Assembly: GCF_030674635.1 (NCBI RefSeq)
Contig: NZ_CP089978.1
Location: 682,001-746,000, forward strand
Origin: Moraxella sp. ZY210820
Lineage (GTDB): Bacteria > Pseudomonadota > Gammaproteobacteria > Pseudomonadales > Moraxellaceae
Direction of reading: 5' to 3'
DNA length: 64,000 nucleotides
Of this stretch, positions 1-8,737 are shown piece after piece (positions within the stretch are counted from its first letter, which is position 1; each line of letters starts with the position of its first letter). The notes under the pieces are model-generated. The model was not told the origin of the DNA. It worked only from the letters and a program-made list of their open reading frames with translations, and searched no databases. The translations under genes were made by a program, and so were the position numbers.

Positions 1-2
1 AT

Positions 3-383
3 AATCAAGGTAATACAGGTTTAGATACACAAGTTGGTGAGCGTGGGGTAAAATTGTCTGGCGGACAGCGTCAGCGTATTGCGATTGCTCGTGTGATGTT
101 GAAAAATGCACCTATTTTACTGCTTGATGAAGCAACCAGTGCATTAGATAGTGAAGTGGAACACGCTATTACCGAAAGTTTAACACAAATGATGCAGGGT
201 AAAACGGTCATTGCCATTGCCCATCGTTTATCTACTATTGCAGAATTAGACCGTTTGGTCGTATTGGAGCGTGGGCAAATTGTTGAGCAAGGTAGCCATG
301 ATGAATTATTAGCTCAAAATGGTGTCTATGCACGTTTATGGCAACGACAAACAGGCGGTTTTTTGGGTGATGTCAATGAATAA
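3..383 (+). CDS. ABC exporter, C-terminal part of the ATPase domain (cut by window edge)
   Basis: The reading frame is already open at base 3, so this is the 3' end of a larger gene. The visible residues hold the ABC signature LSGGQRQR, a Walker B stretch [11 protein letters not shown] and the switch histidine in AHRLST, followed by the usual tail ending QGSHDELL. This arrangement is typical of MsbA-like or multidrug/lipid exporters in which a membrane domain is fused to the ATPase, driving export across the inner membrane. The membrane part and Walker A lie outside the window, so the substrate cannot be inferred. Apparent starts inside the frame are not real. Confidence 0.85.
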   Translation, partial: NQGNTGLDTQVGERGVKLSGGQRQRIAIARVMLKNAPILLLDEATSALDSEVEHAITESLTQMMQGKTVIAIAHRLSTIAELDRLVVLERGQIVEQGSHDELLAQNGVYARLWQRQTGGFLGDVNE

Positions 384-587
384 ATAGGATGAGATCGGAT
401 ATGAATTTGTGGATATTTGCTCTTTATCGAGAAAATAATTTACAAATAATCTGACAATCGATGAGCCTAAATTATGACAATTACTGGAAAATGTGATACA
501 ATTCTCTAGTATATGATGGATTTTTGATAACCATACAGTATCAAATGATTTAACAAAGTAACAGACCTAAAATATTGGGGAGTTTAT

Positions 588-2225
588 ATGTCTTATTCAA
601 CCGCTCATCATTTTGACCCAACAGCGTTATTAATGATTAAAGGTGAAGTCGAACAATCAATTAATGCGGTAGAATCAACCGTAAATGCTTTAGTGGAAGA
701 GCAATCACTCCCATTTGCTATTGATGATGCTTTACATCAAATTGAGCAATGTGGTCGTGTTTTAGATTTAATTGATTTGCCAAATATTGGTAAAATTGCC
801 CAATATTGTGCAGAATTAATGCGTCAAATTATTCAAAATCCTCAAAATTTAAAAATGCGTGAAGTGGAAGCATTAAGTGAAGGAACATCAATTTTAAAAC
901 GCTATATGGAATTTGCAACTTTAAATGAAGTTGATGCACCTATTCTATTACTAGACAGTTTAAACCGCTTAGAGTTAGCACTTAATAAACCCTTAACAAC
1001 AGAAGCTACTGAAAGTTTAGTACATGTACAGCAATTACCTATATTTAATTTGCCAACTGTGGCGAGTGTTGAAAAATCAGATTATGTACATCAACTTTAT
1101 AAAGTAAGTTTGAATGCATTTTTAGTACAACGTGTGAATGCAACTGATATACAAGCAATGAAAATTGCAGGTCAATATTTAGCATATTTTGCACAAGGTA
1201 CAGCAAGTGAGCAATATTGGGGGCTAGTAAATCTTGCTTTAGCACAATTGGCTGAAAACTACTTAACGGATGTTCGTTTACGTACTTTAATTGCGGTTGA
1301 GCGTAATATTGCAACTTTCTTAGAAAATCCTAACTTTACGGCGACTGAGCAAGATATGTTTGCCATATTAACCATGATTTTAGGTCAAGAGGGTGAAGTG
1401 AACCAAGCTTTACGCCAGCAATTAGGTGTGGCAGAGACAGTCATTAGTACAGATGAATTACGTACATTGGCTAGTAAATTATATGCACCAAATAGCCGTA
1501 CTATTCATGATGTAGCAGATTTATTGCGTGAAGAAATTAACCATATCCGCCGTGAAATTGAATATAATTACAATAGTTTATCTTCTGAACAAATTGCCGA
1601 AGTACAACAGCGTATGTTTGCGGTAGTTCGAGTCTTGCAAGTATTAAATTTACATGATGTCGCTGAAAAATTTAACCAACAAGCACAGAAAGTTGTACCA
1701 AATAATCATGTTGAATTACAAAGTGATTTATTTGCCCAAGCTTTAATGGATAGTGTATTAACAGTTACTAATGGTTTAGGCTTATTAGAGCGTCAATATA
1801 CATCGAGTCGTTTGCAGTTAGGTATATTTAATACTGAAATCGTATTAGACCAAGTTGATAAAGCTCATGAAACATTATTGGCTGAAAGTAAGTTAGATAT
1901 TACTCATACCATTCAAAAGATGAATGATTATGTAGAACAACCATCTAACGAAATATTGGTCGAAATCATTGAGAAATTGCGTGAACTTTCAGGTGCTTGT
2001 TTATTCTTGTCGCAAGAGTTTGGGCAACAAGCATTATTAAATGGTGCTAAATTCTTAGCATTGACAATAGAAACTGAACAGAAAGTTTCTGCACAGCAAA
2101 TGAATTTATTGCTTGAAGTATTGGCAGCAGTTGATTTATTTATTGATAATTCATTAAATAAACAGCCCGTTTTACAACATACTTTTGATTATGCCTTAGA
2201 AAGTAGTAAGCGTTTAATGGCTTAA
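588..2225 (+). CDS. FimL-like protein, homologous to the N-terminal region of pilus chemotaxis kinase ChpA
   Basis: A 545-residue, largely helical soluble protein without signal peptide or membrane segments. Its opening (residues about 10-130) and repeated helical blocks resemble the N-terminal HPt-like region of the type IV pilus sensor kinase ChpA, but there is no kinase, CheW or receiver domain. That architecture and length (about 550 residues) fit FimL, which links the pilus chemotaxis machinery to adenylate cyclase and twitching in Pseudomonas. I see no obvious HPt phospho-histidine, as known for FimL. Start: ATG preceded by GGGGAG. It stands alone between an ABC exporter and a lipoprotein gene. 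Function by family resemblance only; pilU elsewhere in the window supports a piliated host. Confidence 0.6.
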   Translation: MSYSTAHHFDPTALLMIKGEVEQSINAVESTVNALVEEQSLPFAIDDALHQIEQCGRVLDLIDLPNIGKIAQYCAELMRQIIQNPQNLKMREVEALSEGTSILKRYMEFATLNEVDAPILLLDSLNRLELALNKPLTTEATESLVHVQQLPIFNLPTVASVEKSDYVHQLYKVSLNAFLVQRVNATDIQAMKIAGQYLAYFAQGTASEQYWGLVNLALAQLAENYLTDVRLRTLIAVERNIATFLENPNFTATEQDMFAILTMILGQEGEVNQALRQQLGVAETVISTDELRTLASKLYAPNSRTIHDVADLLREEINHIRREIEYNYNSLSSEQIAEVQQRMFAVVRVLQVLNLHDVAEKFNQQAQKVVPNNHVELQSDLFAQALMDSVLTVTNGLGLLERQYTSSRLQLGIFNTEIVLDQVDKAHETLLAESKLDITHTIQKMNDYVEQPSNEILVEIIEKLRELSGACLFLSQEFGQQALLNGAKFLALTIETEQKVSAQQMNLLLEVLAAVDLFIDNSLNKQPVLQHTFDYALESSKRLMA

Positions 2226-2247
2226 TCGTCAAATATAGATATTAAAT

Positions 2248-2280
2248 AAAAGGCGGATAATGGCATATTATCTGCCTTTT
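2248..2280 (+). terminator. Rho-independent terminator after the FimL-like gene
   Basis: An imperfect stem (AAAAGGC..ATAAT / ATTAT..GCCTTTT) around a short loop, ending in T residues, begins about 20 bases after the stop codon. Confidence 0.7.
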
Positions 2281-2305
2281 GCGCATAAGGGATTTTAGGA
2301 AGTAA

Positions 2306-2425
2306 TATATTCAACTCAATTCAAATGTGAGCAGTAGTGGCGAATAATATTCGCCAAATAAATACAAGTTTTACACAGGGCAAATGTGATTTACCCTTAC
2401 AAGTCTATATCAATTTTTAGGTTGG
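2306..2425. repeat. Degenerate copy of dispersed inverted-repeat element, family A
   Basis: Intergenic AT-rich stretch sharing several blocks in the same order with the copy at 10266-10391: a TATA-TCAA start, CAATTCAAAT, a GGCGAAT/ATTCGCC palindrome, a TTTTACA block and an AACCCTTACA-like block. It carries no coding capacity. It is the most diverged of three copies seen (third, inverted, at 57647-57772). MITE-like. Confidence 0.5.
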
Positions 2426-2521
2426 GTTAGTATATTATTTTTTGTAAAAATTCATATATCACCGTAGAATTTTAGGTATTATTAGAGAATGGTTATCATC
2501 ATATTTAAGGAGTTAAAAATC

Positions 2522-3367
2522 ATGAAACCAGTATTAAAAGTTACTGCGCTTGCGGTGTTATCGAGTACCATTTTATCAGCCTGTGCCACAGATGCCGTTC
2601 TTGGCTCGAGGGCTCGTTCTCATAGTGAAACAGTAACGATTTTAAAAGATGAAGTCTATGCTTTGGGCAAACCAACGCAAGCGATTGCGAATTTTCCGCA
2701 CGCTTTGGCATTGGCAGGGAAACAGAATGACTATTTGATTACGTCAGCAGAAAATGACCCTGCGATTGTGGAAAAATTATTTACAAGTTTTGATACCAAG
2801 TCATTATTACTGTTTGGTCATAGCGATAAACCTTTAAAAGTGATTGATAAAGATTGGTTCGATACCACATCTATGGGTACTTGGCGTACTGAATTTAAGA
2901 TAGATAGCAATATTCAACGTAAAAAGCAAGCAAATCAGAGTTTTGAGCAATCTGGGGTAGATAGTGCCGTACGAGTGATTTTTGCGAAACCAGCAAATAA
3001 AGTGACAAAACAGGAAAAAGCCAATTTACAACAATATGGCTTTCAATGTATTACTGATAGATTAACAATTGTGTCCCATGCTTATCACACACCTGATAAA
3101 TATGTAGATGATCCGACCGTTTATACCGTATGTGCCCGTTCAACTAAAATTCATTTAACCGCGGTGAAAAAGACCATTAATAATGCTCAATTAACACACA
3201 AATTAAATCGTCCACGTGTGATTGAAGTGACCTATCAAACGAAGCATTCTCGTGGTGTCGCTGGAAATTTGTACAATGTAGGATTGATTGCGATGTTACC
3301 TGTAGCATTGGCATTTGATATTGCAACTTTCCCTGTGCAAGCCATTGTATGTATGGGTGGTTGCTAA
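2522..3367 (+). CDS. Predicted lipoprotein of unknown function
   Basis: About 281 residues. The start is chosen at the ATG at 2522, seven bases after AAGGAG, rather than an upstream in-frame codon, because it gives a proper lipoprotein signal: Met-Lys, a hydrophobic run, then lipobox LSAC at about residue 21. The mature part has no domain I recognise. It contains a basic central region, several cysteines, and a hydrophobic stretch near the C-terminus followed by Cys residues in the last few positions (CMGGC). Probably anchored in the envelope. It is monocistronic, facing a convergent receptor gene across a shared terminator. Confidence 0.7.
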   Translation: MKPVLKVTALAVLSSTILSACATDAVLGSRARSHSETVTILKDEVYALGKPTQAIANFPHALALAGKQNDYLITSAENDPAIVEKLFTSFDTKSLLLFGHSDKPLKVIDKDWFDTTSMGTWRTEFKIDSNIQRKKQANQSFEQSGVDSAVRVIFAKPANKVTKQEKANLQQYGFQCITDRLTIVSHAYHTPDKYVDDPTVYTVCARSTKIHLTAVKKTINNAQLTHKLNRPRVIEVTYQTKHSRGVAGNLYNVGLIAMLPVALAFDIATFPVQAIVCMGGC

Positions 3368-3414
3368 TTTTGATTAAATATTGCAGTGAGTTGAATAACT
3401 CAAGCGATAAAAAT

Positions 3415-3446
3415 ACCCCAAAGGTTAGATGTTTAACTTTTGGGGT
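3415..3446. terminator. Bidirectional terminator between convergent genes
   Basis: Stem ACCCCAAA-GTTA / TAAC-TTTTGGGGT with a small loop lies between the stop codons of the convergent lipoprotein and TonB receptor genes and has T/A runs on both sides. Confidence 0.75.
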
Positions 3447-3476
3447 TTGGTTTATAGATAGTTTATATGGTACGGA

Positions 3477-5603
3477 TTAGAATTTCCAAGTCATTGATAA
3501 TGAAGCATTGATTGGTTCGCCTGCTTGAATCCATTTATCACTATAACTTGCGATATAATAATCTTTATTCAGTAAATTATTGATATTTAATTGATAACGC
3601 ACACGCTCAGATGGAGCATAATAACCATGAGCATTGACTAAAGTATAGCTTGGTAGGGTAAAACCATCATCTTCAGGATTACCACTACGGTCGCCCATAT
3701 AAATTACGCTACCACCAACACCTGCTTTACGCTCACCATCTTGTAAAAATTCGTAATTTGTTGTTAAAGTGCCACTATGTTTAGCAACATTACTTAGTCT
3801 TGCACCTTTTGGTAGGCGTAAATCTTCTTCAACTTGTGCATCGATATAAGCATAATTGGCTACAATATTCCATTGGTCATTGATATTATAATTTACATCA
3901 AGCTCAAGTCCACGACTGCTGACTTTACCTGCGGTTTCATTATAATTTGTTGTAGAGTTCCAAACTAACACATTACGTTTATCAGCATTGAATAGGGCAA
4001 TACCTAATAAACCACGTTGATTAAATTTATATTTTGCACCAATTTCATAATTTGTACCTTTTTCAGGTTCAAAAGTATTGCCTTGAGCATCTAAACGGCT
4101 ATTCATGGCAAATGCTTTAGAATAGTTGGCATAGACCGATACATCATCATTAAATTTATAATTTACGCCTAAACGTGGGCTAAGTTGATGATGATTTTTT
4201 GATGATGTTGTTACAGGATATTGTTGAGCATTATAATTATCAAAATGCTGTTTCACATAATCAAAACGTAAACCTGCTAATAGGCTGAAGTTATCATTAA
4301 AGAACATTTGGTCTTGAACATTTAAACCAAGATAACGTTGTTGCTCGGTAAAATGTTCATTTTCATTGGCTGAAGTAAGTTGGTATACATTATTATGATA
4401 AACTTGCTGACCTTTGCGAATATCGATAGGATTTAGGTATAAACCATTTCTTAAATCGGGGTTACGGCGTAATAAATGTTGTTTATATTCAAGCTGACCG
4501 ACTTCGGCTGAAAGCAAAATATCATGTTTTGCCCAGTTGCTGTGCACCGTGCCTAAAACATCAGTTTGAGCCATAATATCGGTACTTTCGTTTTCACGAT
4601 GGCGGCGGAAACGTGTTAAAGTGGTATTATCAGCCAACATACGGCGTGGTTCAGTTGATGTTCCTTCAAGCGTACTGTGTTTATAATTAATTGCTGAATT
4701 GGTTTTCCAATTATTGCTCAATTGATGAGCTAAGCGTAATTGTAAAAATTCACTTTTGAGTGTATTGACATCATCAGGTTCACCTGTAAAGGTACTTTTA
4801 TCCATAACCAATTGTTGATTGACTGCTGTTAAGCCACGGTCAAATAAACCTTTACGATGTAAAAATTCACTATCAAAATCAAGAGTGGTTTGGTCAGAAA
4901 TATTCCAAGTGAGTTGTGGAGAAATAAACCAATGTTTACTATATACATAATCACGGAATGATTTATTATCTTCACCTGCAACCGCAATACGATAAGCGAT
5001 TTGGTCGTTAATTGGTGCAGTATGTTCTAAACTTAAGCGATATTTTTCATCAGTATTGGCACGTGCATTGATGATACTTTCTTTATGCCATTTGGGTTTT
5101 TTAGTGGTTACATTGAGCAAACCACCCACTTCGCCACGTCCATAAATTGAACCTGCGCCACCTTTGGCAAAATCTAAACTTTCAACATTGACCATTTCTT
5201 TTGGTGTGTTAATACCACGACTCGCACCTAAACCATTACGAATCGTTACCGCTCCCATATCTGGGTCGGTGTTAAAGCCACGAAATGAGTAATTATCCCA
5301 AAAACCACCGCCATAATCTGTTTGACGGAAGACGCCACTGGCAAAATCAATCGCATCATCAACTTTTTGAATATCATTTTGCTTTAAACTTTGGCTATCG
5401 ACTAAGCTACGAGAAAATGGAATATCTAAAACATCATGTGAAAATTTAGTGGCTGATGTATTTTGCGATAAACTTTCAGTTTGTTGCTGAGCAATAACTT
5501 CAATAATTTCAAGCTGTTGTGTTGGCGTAGTATCAGCAACTTGAGCAAATACTGTTGGGCTAATTACAGCTAGAATCGAAATTAATAGAGGAGAAAATTT
5601 CAT
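3477..5603 (-). CDS. TonB-dependent siderophore-type outer-membrane receptor
   Basis: About 708 residues from the ATG at 5603, chosen because it places a cleavable signal peptide (ending near VFAQ) at the N-terminus; a longer in-frame extension to 5708 would bury it. After the signal come a short TonB-box-like segment (LEIIEVIA), a plug domain with the usual RGF and GRGEVGG motifs, then a 22-strand barrel ending in aromatic Phe (MTWKF). The family imports ferric siderophores using TonB/ExbBD energy. The ligand cannot be told from sequence; the plug resembles FhuE/FpvA-type receptors. A Fur-like palindrome lies just upstream, fitting iron control. Monocistronic. Confidence 0.88.
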   Translation of the reverse strand: MKFSPLLISILAVISPTVFAQVADTTPTQQLEIIEVIAQQQTESLSQNTSATKFSHDVLDIPFSRSLVDSQSLKQNDIQKVDDAIDFASGVFRQTDYGGGFWDNYSFRGFNTDPDMGAVTIRNGLGASRGINTPKEMVNVESLDFAKGGAGSIYGRGEVGGLLNVTTKKPKWHKESIINARANTDEKYRLSLEHTAPINDQIAYRIAVAGEDNKSFRDYVYSKHWFISPQLTWNISDQTTLDFDSEFLHRKGLFDRGLTAVNQQLVMDKSTFTGEPDDVNTLKSEFLQLRLAHQLSNNWKTNSAINYKHSTLEGTSTEPRRMLADNTTLTRFRRHRENESTDIMAQTDVLGTVHSNWAKHDILLSAEVGQLEYKQHLLRRNPDLRNGLYLNPIDIRKGQQVYHNNVYQLTSANENEHFTEQQRYLGLNVQDQMFFNDNFSLLAGLRFDYVKQHFDNYNAQQYPVTTSSKNHHQLSPRLGVNYKFNDDVSVYANYSKAFAMNSRLDAQGNTFEPEKGTNYEIGAKYKFNQRGLLGIALFNADKRNVLVWNSTTNYNETAGKVSSRGLELDVNYNINDQWNIVANYAYIDAQVEEDLRLPKGARLSNVAKHSGTLTTNYEFLQDGERKAGVGGSVIYMGDRSGNPEDDGFTLPSYTLVNAHGYYAPSERVRYQLNINNLLNKDYYIASYSDKWIQAGEPINASLSMTWKF

Positions 5604-5627
5604 TAAATCATATCTCAAAATAAAGAT

Positions 5628-5646
5628 GTTATAATATATCATTATA
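5628..5646 (-). promoter_or_regulatory. Possible Fur box upstream of the TonB receptor
   Basis: Read on the minus strand, the site TATAATGATATATTATAAC matches about 12 of 19 positions of the GATAATGATAATCATTATC consensus. Position (25-45 bases before the start) and the downstream gene type support iron regulation, but the match is moderate. Confidence 0.4.
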
Positions 5647-5765
5647 ATAATAGATATGCTATCTACTTCTATAGTTATTTGATAATAACTTGTTGAAATA
5701 ATGTCCATATTGCATATCTAAGTAATAATTTATACAATAAGCCTTTTAATTCATTTTGAGTTATT

Positions 5766-6257
5766 ATGAATAAGTTTTCTATATTAAGCTTGATAGGGGT
5801 GATGTTACCTTTAACAGCTTGTTTTAATGATAAACCTGTGGAACAAACACCACAGCAAATGCCTAAAACAACGGTTCAACAGCCACAAACCAAGTCGAAA
5901 CAGGTAACTGAACCTACACAAGACGAGTCGATTAAAATTGCGGATGCGTTTCAGCAACGTAAAAGTGATGTACAAGTTTATAGTAAAGGTAAAGTGATTG
6001 CAATTTTACCTGATGATAATCAAGGCTCACGCCATCAAAAGTTTATTTTAAAGCTGAATAATGGTATTACGGTGTTGGTTGCTCATAATATTGACCTTGC
6101 ACCACGTATTCAAAATTTGCGTAAAGGAGATATGGTTGAGTTTTATGGCGAATATGAATATAGTGATAAAGGCGGTGTGATTCATTGGACACACCACGAC
6201 CCACAAAAACGCCATGTGGGCGGTTGGTTAAAACATGAAGGGCAAACTTATCAATAA
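5766..6257 (+). CDS. Lipoprotein with DUF3465-like domain
   Basis: 163 residues. Signal peptide with lipobox LTAC near residue 19, then a Pro/Gln/Thr-rich linker (residues about 22-55) and a compact C-terminal domain. That domain includes HQKFILKL, a GDMVEFYGEYEY strand pair and HWTHHDP followed by GGWLKHEGQTYQ, the pattern I associate with DUF3465 (OB-fold-like, periplasmic or envelope, function unknown). Transcribed divergently from the TonB receptor; the roughly 160 bases between them hold both promoters and possibly the Fur-like site. Confidence 0.7.
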   Translation: MNKFSILSLIGVMLPLTACFNDKPVEQTPQQMPKTTVQQPQTKSKQVTEPTQDESIKIADAFQQRKSDVQVYSKGKVIAILPDDNQGSRHQKFILKLNNGITVLVAHNIDLAPRIQNLRKGDMVEFYGEYEYSDKGGVIHWTHHDPQKRHVGGWLKHEGQTYQ

Positions 6258-6308
6258 ACTAGAGAGATAGAGAACATCATATTGTATATTTACTAAATAA
6301 GGTTATAC

Positions 6309-6422
6309 CATTCTCAACTTAAATTTGTAACTTATTGATATCACTTAAATCATTTAAATTTGTACGGGCGAATTGCAATTCGCCCCTACACAGAATCAAT
6401 TACTTACAATGAGTTGAGAATG
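6309..6422. repeat. Dispersed inverted-repeat element, family B
   Basis: Begins CATTCTCAACTTAAA and ends with the complementary GAGTTGAGAATG, giving roughly 30-base imperfect terminal inverted repeats around a GGGCGAATTGCAATTCGCCC palindrome. A related copy with the same ends lies at 48704-48851. No coding capacity; MITE-like. Confidence 0.6.
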
Positions 6423-6448
6423 ACGTTAAGGTGATAAGGAGCTATTTT

Positions 6449-7681
6449 ATGAAAGCAACAATGAAAGATGTGTTTTGTTTAAAATCAAAGAGAGCATTGT
6501 CAGCTCTTTTTTTGTGTTTGTCTTTAACTGCGTGTAATGACTACCCTGTTGCAAATATGCCAGATGAACCTTTAGCTCAACCTTTAGAGTTGATAATAGA
6601 GCCGAAAAAAGTAGCAATGACGGATACTTGGGCAGCAGGGATTAAAGATGATGGTACACTTTGGACTTGGGGCAGTGGAGGCGGAAAAATTCGTAAAACT
6701 ACAACAGGTAAACCAGAAGATCCAACGCCAATGCAGGTTGCAGGTGTAGATGATGCAGTTGCCATTTCAGGTGGTAGTAGTCATATGCTCTTATTAAAAA
6801 AAGATGGTACAGTATGGGGTTGGGGTAGTAACAGTCATGGTACAATAGATCCCAATGATAAAGCATATGCGATATATGAATTAAAAAAAATAGAAGGCTT
6901 ACCTGAGATAGTTTCAATTAGTGCAGGTTCTGATCACTCATTTTTTATTGATAAAAAAGGTGATGTTTATGTAATAGGTTCAAATAAAACAGGTTTAATG
7001 AATGGTGTAGATGAACCTATTAAAGTACCTTTGAAATTGGATAAACTTAATCAAATTGTTGAAATTTATAATGAAGGTGGTATTGTTTTGGCTTTAAATA
7101 GTCAAGGTGAAGTTTATACAACAGGTAGTTCGACTTATAGTTTAGGGCGAGAAGTAAAGATAACAAAGGATAAAAATATTCATTATTATCCTGCTGAAAA
7201 AGTAAATCTTCCAAGAAAAGCGGTTGATATAGCCGTTACAGGCATAGGCTGTATGGCGTTGTTAGATAATGGCGAAGTATGGGTATGGGGTAATAGTTCA
7301 TTAGCAGGTTTAGGTTTACCTAAAGGAGAAGCTCCTGATTTTCCAATTAAGCACCCTGATTTAAAGAGAATTGTCAATATAGGCGACCGTTCTGCGGTTG
7401 ATGTTGATGGTAATTTATATATGTGGGGGGAAGTTGGTTATGGTAATCCTGATGCTCCGTCTTCTAAGATTTATCGTCGCCCTGTAAAAATTGCAGAAAA
7501 TGTAAATCCTACGATGTTGATTCATGGTAATAATGTTTCAGCAGTTCTAGATAAACAAGGTCATTTATATACATGGGGTTGGGATAAATATGGTCAATTA
7601 GGTACAGGTCAATTACCAGGTAAAGAAGTAAGTAAAAAAGAGGTAATGACCTTACATAAATCGCTATTTACAACACATTAA
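6449..7681 (+). CDS. Lipoprotein with RCC1-type beta-propeller repeats
   Basis: About 410 residues from the ATG at 6449, which follows AGGAG by seven bases. The N-terminus is a long signal peptide with lipobox LTAC, so the product is probably anchored in the envelope. The remainder has repeated blocks of the RCC1 type: AAGIKDDGTLWTWGSG, LLLKKDGTVWGWGSN, MALLDNGEVWVWGNS and HLYTWGWDKYGQLGTG, predicting a seven-bladed propeller for protein binding. Bacterial RCC1-repeat lipoproteins are mostly uncharacterised. It follows a family-B repeat immediately upstream, which may supply or separate its promoter. Confidence 0.75.
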   Translation: MKATMKDVFCLKSKRALSALFLCLSLTACNDYPVANMPDEPLAQPLELIIEPKKVAMTDTWAAGIKDDGTLWTWGSGGGKIRKTTTGKPEDPTPMQVAGVDDAVAISGGSSHMLLLKKDGTVWGWGSNSHGTIDPNDKAYAIYELKKIEGLPEIVSISAGSDHSFFIDKKGDVYVIGSNKTGLMNGVDEPIKVPLKLDKLNQIVEIYNEGGIVLALNSQGEVYTTGSSTYSLGREVKITKDKNIHYYPAEKVNLPRKAVDIAVTGIGCMALLDNGEVWVWGNSSLAGLGLPKGEAPDFPIKHPDLKRIVNIGDRSAVDVDGNLYMWGEVGYGNPDAPSSKIYRRPVKIAENVNPTMLIHGNNVSAVLDKQGHLYTWGWDKYGQLGTGQLPGKEVSKKEVMTLHKSLFTTH

Positions 7682-7898
7682 TCTTATTGGTAAATTATTT
7701 GGTGAGAAAATTTTGATTAAAGTATATTAAGCTTAGGTATAATCGCTAATAATTTAAACAAAAATTGTAAAAATGACTTGATTATTTGTGTGTAGAATAG
7801 CATATTAATAGAGTGTAAGGAATATTGATTTTGCTCTCTTTTGCAAATTGATGTTTTTTATGCTCTAAGGTATTTTGAAATAAATTTGGTATAAGATT

Positions 7899-8732
7899 AT
7901 GAGTGATGACGCTACGTCATGGGGAATGCGTGGTTTACGCAAATGGTTAGGAACAGCACCTGAAACACGTGATGAACTATTAAAATTAGTTCAACAGTCA
8001 GCACGTTTTTTAGAAGCAGACACCGTAGAAATGCTAGAAGGTGTACTGGATTTACCAGCGACTAAAGTCAAAGAAGTGATGACCCCACGTCCCAGTATGG
8101 TAAGCTTACAGGAAGATGATAATCTAAAAGATGCTTTACAGACTTTAATTGAGTCTGCTCATTCTCGTTTTCCTGTATTTTCAGCGGAAAATCCTGATAC
8201 AGTGGTGGGGATTTTACTTGCCAAAGATTTATTACCATTTATTTTAAATCCTAATCAAGGATTGGAAATTAAGCATTTATTACGTCAGCCAATTTTTATT
8301 CCTGAAAGTGCTAGAACTGACCAAGTATTACGTACACTTAAAAACACACAAACGCATATCGCTATTGTTGTTGATGAATATGGTTCAACAGCAGGTCTGA
8401 TTACGCTTGAAGATATTTTAGAAGAAATTGTTGGCGAAATTGAAGATGAACATGATGAAGCCAATGAAGAGGCTAGTTTGATTGTGAAAGATAAAATATA
8501 TGACAATGTCTGGTTAGTGCAAGCCTTAACGCCTATTGAATTTTTTAATGAAACCTTAGATACGCAATTTTCCGATGAAGAAGTGGAAACAATGGGTGGA
8601 TTATTACTACAGGAAATTGGTTTTGTAAGTGATTTACAAGGGCAGAGTATTGAATTGGCAGGCTGGAAATTTAGCATTGAACAAGCGGATACACGCACCA
8701 TTCAATTAATTCGTGCTGAAAAATTAGAGTAA
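7899..8732 (+). CDS. corC: CorC/HlyC-family CBS-domain protein
   Basis: 277 residues with the order expected of CorC (YbeX): a short N-terminal segment, paired CBS domains (about residues 65-190, including EVMTPRPSM and DEYGSTAGLITLEDILEEIVGEI) and a C-terminal CorC_HlyC transporter-associated domain. It has been linked to Mg/Co efflux and, as YbeX, to ribosome metabolism. Immediately upstream of lnt (five bases between stop and start), the conserved ybeX-lnt arrangement, so the two are very likely co-transcribed. The preceding 216 bases hold only its promoter region. Confidence 0.9.
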   Translation: MSDDATSWGMRGLRKWLGTAPETRDELLKLVQQSARFLEADTVEMLEGVLDLPATKVKEVMTPRPSMVSLQEDDNLKDALQTLIESAHSRFPVFSAENPDTVVGILLAKDLLPFILNPNQGLEIKHLLRQPIFIPESARTDQVLRTLKNTQTHIAIVVDEYGSTAGLITLEDILEEIVGEIEDEHDEANEEASLIVKDKIYDNVWLVQALTPIEFFNETLDTQFSDEEVETMGGLLLQEIGFVSDLQGQSIELAGWKFSIEQADTRTIQLIRAEKLE

Positions 8733-8737
8733 AGCAC

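Noticed and set aside
1045..1314. Antisense open frame inside the FimL-like gene
   Set aside because: Complete overlap with a long, well-supported gene; a shadow frame of AT-rich coding DNA.
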